From assembly GCF_002080415.1 (NCBI RefSeq), contig NZ_CP020474.1, positions 2,307,501-2,371,500 of the forward strand: a stretch of DNA of 64,000 bases, in the 5' to 3' direction. Positions within the stretch are counted from its first letter, which is position 1, and each line of letters begins with the position of its first letter. A program made the translations under genes and the position numbers. The DNA is from Roseovarius mucosus (GTDB lineage Bacteria; Pseudomonadota; Alphaproteobacteria; Rhodobacterales; Rhodobacteraceae). Shown here piece after piece: positions 62,850 through 64,000 of the stretch. The notes beneath the pieces are model-generated. The model did no database searches and was not told the DNA's origin. It saw only the letters and a list, made by a program, of their open reading frames with translations.

Positions 62850-63731
62850 TCAGCGTTTGTGAACTGTCTCTCCTTGGCGCAGGATGTAGTCGGCACCTGT
62901 CAATCCGAGTTTGTTAGGTCCAGCCCAGATAAGGTAATAAAGGGGTGCTTTGCGCGTGTTGCGGATCAAGTGGGGCTTGGCGACATAAGGGAAAAGCTTT
63001 TTGAGTCGTCCGAAGTAAAGATCAAGTAGTCTTTCCGCTACGTTGCCGTTCTTGGTAGTGACCTCATTGCCAAACAGATCAAGTTTTCGACTATACGCGA
63101 TTTTGCGCCATTCATCGGTTCCGAAACAAGCGGTCAACTGATCGGCCCACCGTTCCGGCACGTCACCAGAACGGGTGATCAGGCGATTAATTGCCATCGC
63201 GAGGGGGAAATTGATCACCACTTCCATGGTTCCAGTTTCAGCCAGCGCTTCAACGGTCGACCACTCTAGATGAGCCCCGTAGGGGTCGAGGAAAGCGACA
63301 CCGCGAACGTTGCGTGCCTTCAGTGAGGGCGCGAGGTTTCGGATCAGCGGATTGCAATCACCCACCTGAATGGTCACGTCCTTCCTTCCTTCGGTGACAG
63401 CGCGCAACGTCTCCGCGCGAGTCTCGTCGAGGTCGAAGAAATAGTGCCGGTGAAAGCCGTACGGCACGTGCAGCGCTCGCACTGGAGAGCCAAGGATAAA
63501 TTCCTCTTGCGCTTCGGTGTCGTCTGCTTCGTCGAAAAACGGTGAATGCTCCACCGAGAGATTTGAGGTGCGCACCTTGGTTACGCAGGCTCCTGCAAAA
63601 GCGTCTATATAGACTCTTGTGAACGACTGCTTGCTTAGCGCCGTTCCGTAGAACTTCAGGTATGCTTCCAGAGCGTCGAGTTTCGCCGCGGCCCACGGCC
63701 CGACCGTGTTTTCGCGGTGATCCTTCTTCAT
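62850..63731 (-). CDS. tcmP: Three-Cys-motif partner protein TcmP, methyltransferase-like
   Basis: 293-residue protein recognised as the TcmP family, conserved partner of DUF5131 proteins. The sequence looks like a Rossmann methyltransferase: motif I-like YIDAFAGAC (41-49), acidic second strand FFDLDETRAETL (98-109), GDCNPL (124-129) and motif IV-like VAFLDPYGAHLEW (145-157), which recalls the DPPY of adenine methyltransferases; the family name does not imply this and it is my reading. The start at 63731 overlaps the DUF5131 stop (ATGA), so the two are tightly coupled. The longer open frame upstream was rejected. Base composition is visibly less GC-rich than hslU. Cellular role unknown; the pair occurs sporadically, as mobile accessory or phage-related genes do. 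Confidence 0.82.
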   Translation of the reverse strand: MKKDHRENTVGPWAAAKLDALEAYLKFYGTALSKQSFTRVYIDAFAGACVTKVRTSNLSVEHSPFFDEADDTEAQEEFILGSPVRALHVPYGFHRHYFFDLDETRAETLRAVTEGRKDVTIQVGDCNPLIRNLAPSLKARNVRGVAFLDPYGAHLEWSTVEALAETGTMEVVINFPLAMAINRLITRSGDVPERWADQLTACFGTDEWRKIAYSRKLDLFGNEVTTKNGNVAERLLDLYFGRLKKLFPYVAKPHLIRNTRKAPLYYLIWAGPNKLGLTGADYILRQGETVHKR

Positions 63732-64000
63732 GCAAGCTCCGCTATTATCGACTTTGGCACGATCGGCCAAGGGAACCCGTTCCATTCTTCGCCTTCGAGC
63801 AGGCGGCCGCCGGATTTCGGACGCGCACCGCCCCATTGTTTGAAGAAGAACGCCACTTCGTATTGCTCACATGCGATACGCAATGCGGTCGCCCATGCGG
63901 CTTCCATAGGTCGCGCTCCGGGCCCACTCTCGCCTCCAACTATCGCCCATGCGATGCCCGTCAGGTCGACCACACCAATCGGGCCGAGCAGTGGTTCGAA
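63728..64000 (-). CDS. DUF5131 (phage Gp37/Gp68-like, three-Cys-motif) protein, 5' part outside window
   Basis: C-terminal 90 residues of a DUF5131 protein; the start and the Cys cluster that names the family lie beyond the window edge. The visible part begins FEPLLGPIGVVDLTGIAWAI and contains VGGESGPGARPM and FFFKQWGG, nearly invariant in the family, which is distantly radical-SAM-like. The frame is open to the edge. It runs into tcmP with an ATGA overlap. Homologues occur in phages and in scattered bacterial genomes. The function is unknown. Confidence 0.85.
   Translation of the reverse strand, partial: FEPLLGPIGVVDLTGIAWAIVGGESGPGARPMEAAWATALRIACEQYEVAFFFKQWGGARPKSGGRLLEGEEWNGFPWPIVPKSIIAELA

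Overview
The window looks like chromosomal DNA of a GC-rich alphaproteobacterium of the Rhodobacteraceae (Roseobacter/Paracoccus-like). The signs are a divergent RegB / SenC-RegA redox locus, a complete beta-hydroxyaspartate cycle operon, two TRAP transporters, an Ugp-type ABC transporter, and core blocks in alphaproteobacterial order (lptCAB-hpf-ptsN, tsaE-amgK-murU-addB-addA-trxA, hslVU). No rRNA, tRNA, CRISPR array, insertion sequence or origin was seen. All functions are read from protein motifs and gene order; no database was searched.

Regions. (1) 1-7702, minus strand: a catabolic operon running N-formylglutamate-amidohydrolase-like hydrolase, DctQ, DctM, DctP, glutamine-synthetase-like ligase, aldehyde dehydrogenase, iron alcohol dehydrogenase (cut by the window edge), with a divergent RpiR regulator. 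This enzyme set fits uptake and gamma-glutamylation of an amino alcohol such as ethanolamine, two oxidations and release of glutamate plus an amino acid. (2) 8669-14145: bhcR and bhcABCD, which convert glyoxylate plus glycine to aspartate. (3) 14284-18425: ugpB-A-E-C. (4) 18451-21901, minus: exported flavin amine oxidase, LprI-like protein, pncB. (5) 22186-27869: second TRAP operon with amidase, a 52-residue membrane protein and a D-2-hydroxyacid dehydrogenase. (6) 27894-31693, minus: ribonuclease D-like exonuclease, lptC, lptA, lptB, hpf, ptsN, with no rpoN between lptB and hpf. (7) 31902-34710: an atypical ThDP enzyme with a CaiB-type CoA-transferase. (8) 35117-41135: TTC38-like protein and opgC-opgG-opgH for periplasmic glucans. 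(9) 41143-46254, minus: esterase, tandem-domain sulfotransferase and two glycosyltransferases. (10) 46396-49128: regA, senC and divergent regB. (11) 49198-59622: PAS-only DivL-like protein, tsaE, amgK, murU, addB, addA, trxA. (12) 59704-62772: M20 peptidase-like hydrolase and hslVU. (13) 62850-64000, minus: tcmP and a DUF5131 (Gp37/Gp68-like) gene cut by the window edge; this pair looks like accessory DNA beside hslU.

How they may work together: if region 1 releases glycine, as a gamma-glutamyl-ethanolamide route would, that glycine is a direct co-substrate of BhcC in region 2. The Ugp importer in region 3 could bring in glycerophosphodiesters, which would make the first 18 kb a C2 and phospholipid-headgroup island; this is inference. 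The least described parts are the TcmP/DUF5131 pair, whose TcmP carries methyltransferase-like motifs, the region 1 pathway, and the ThDP enzyme that has lost its canonical metal-binding Asn.
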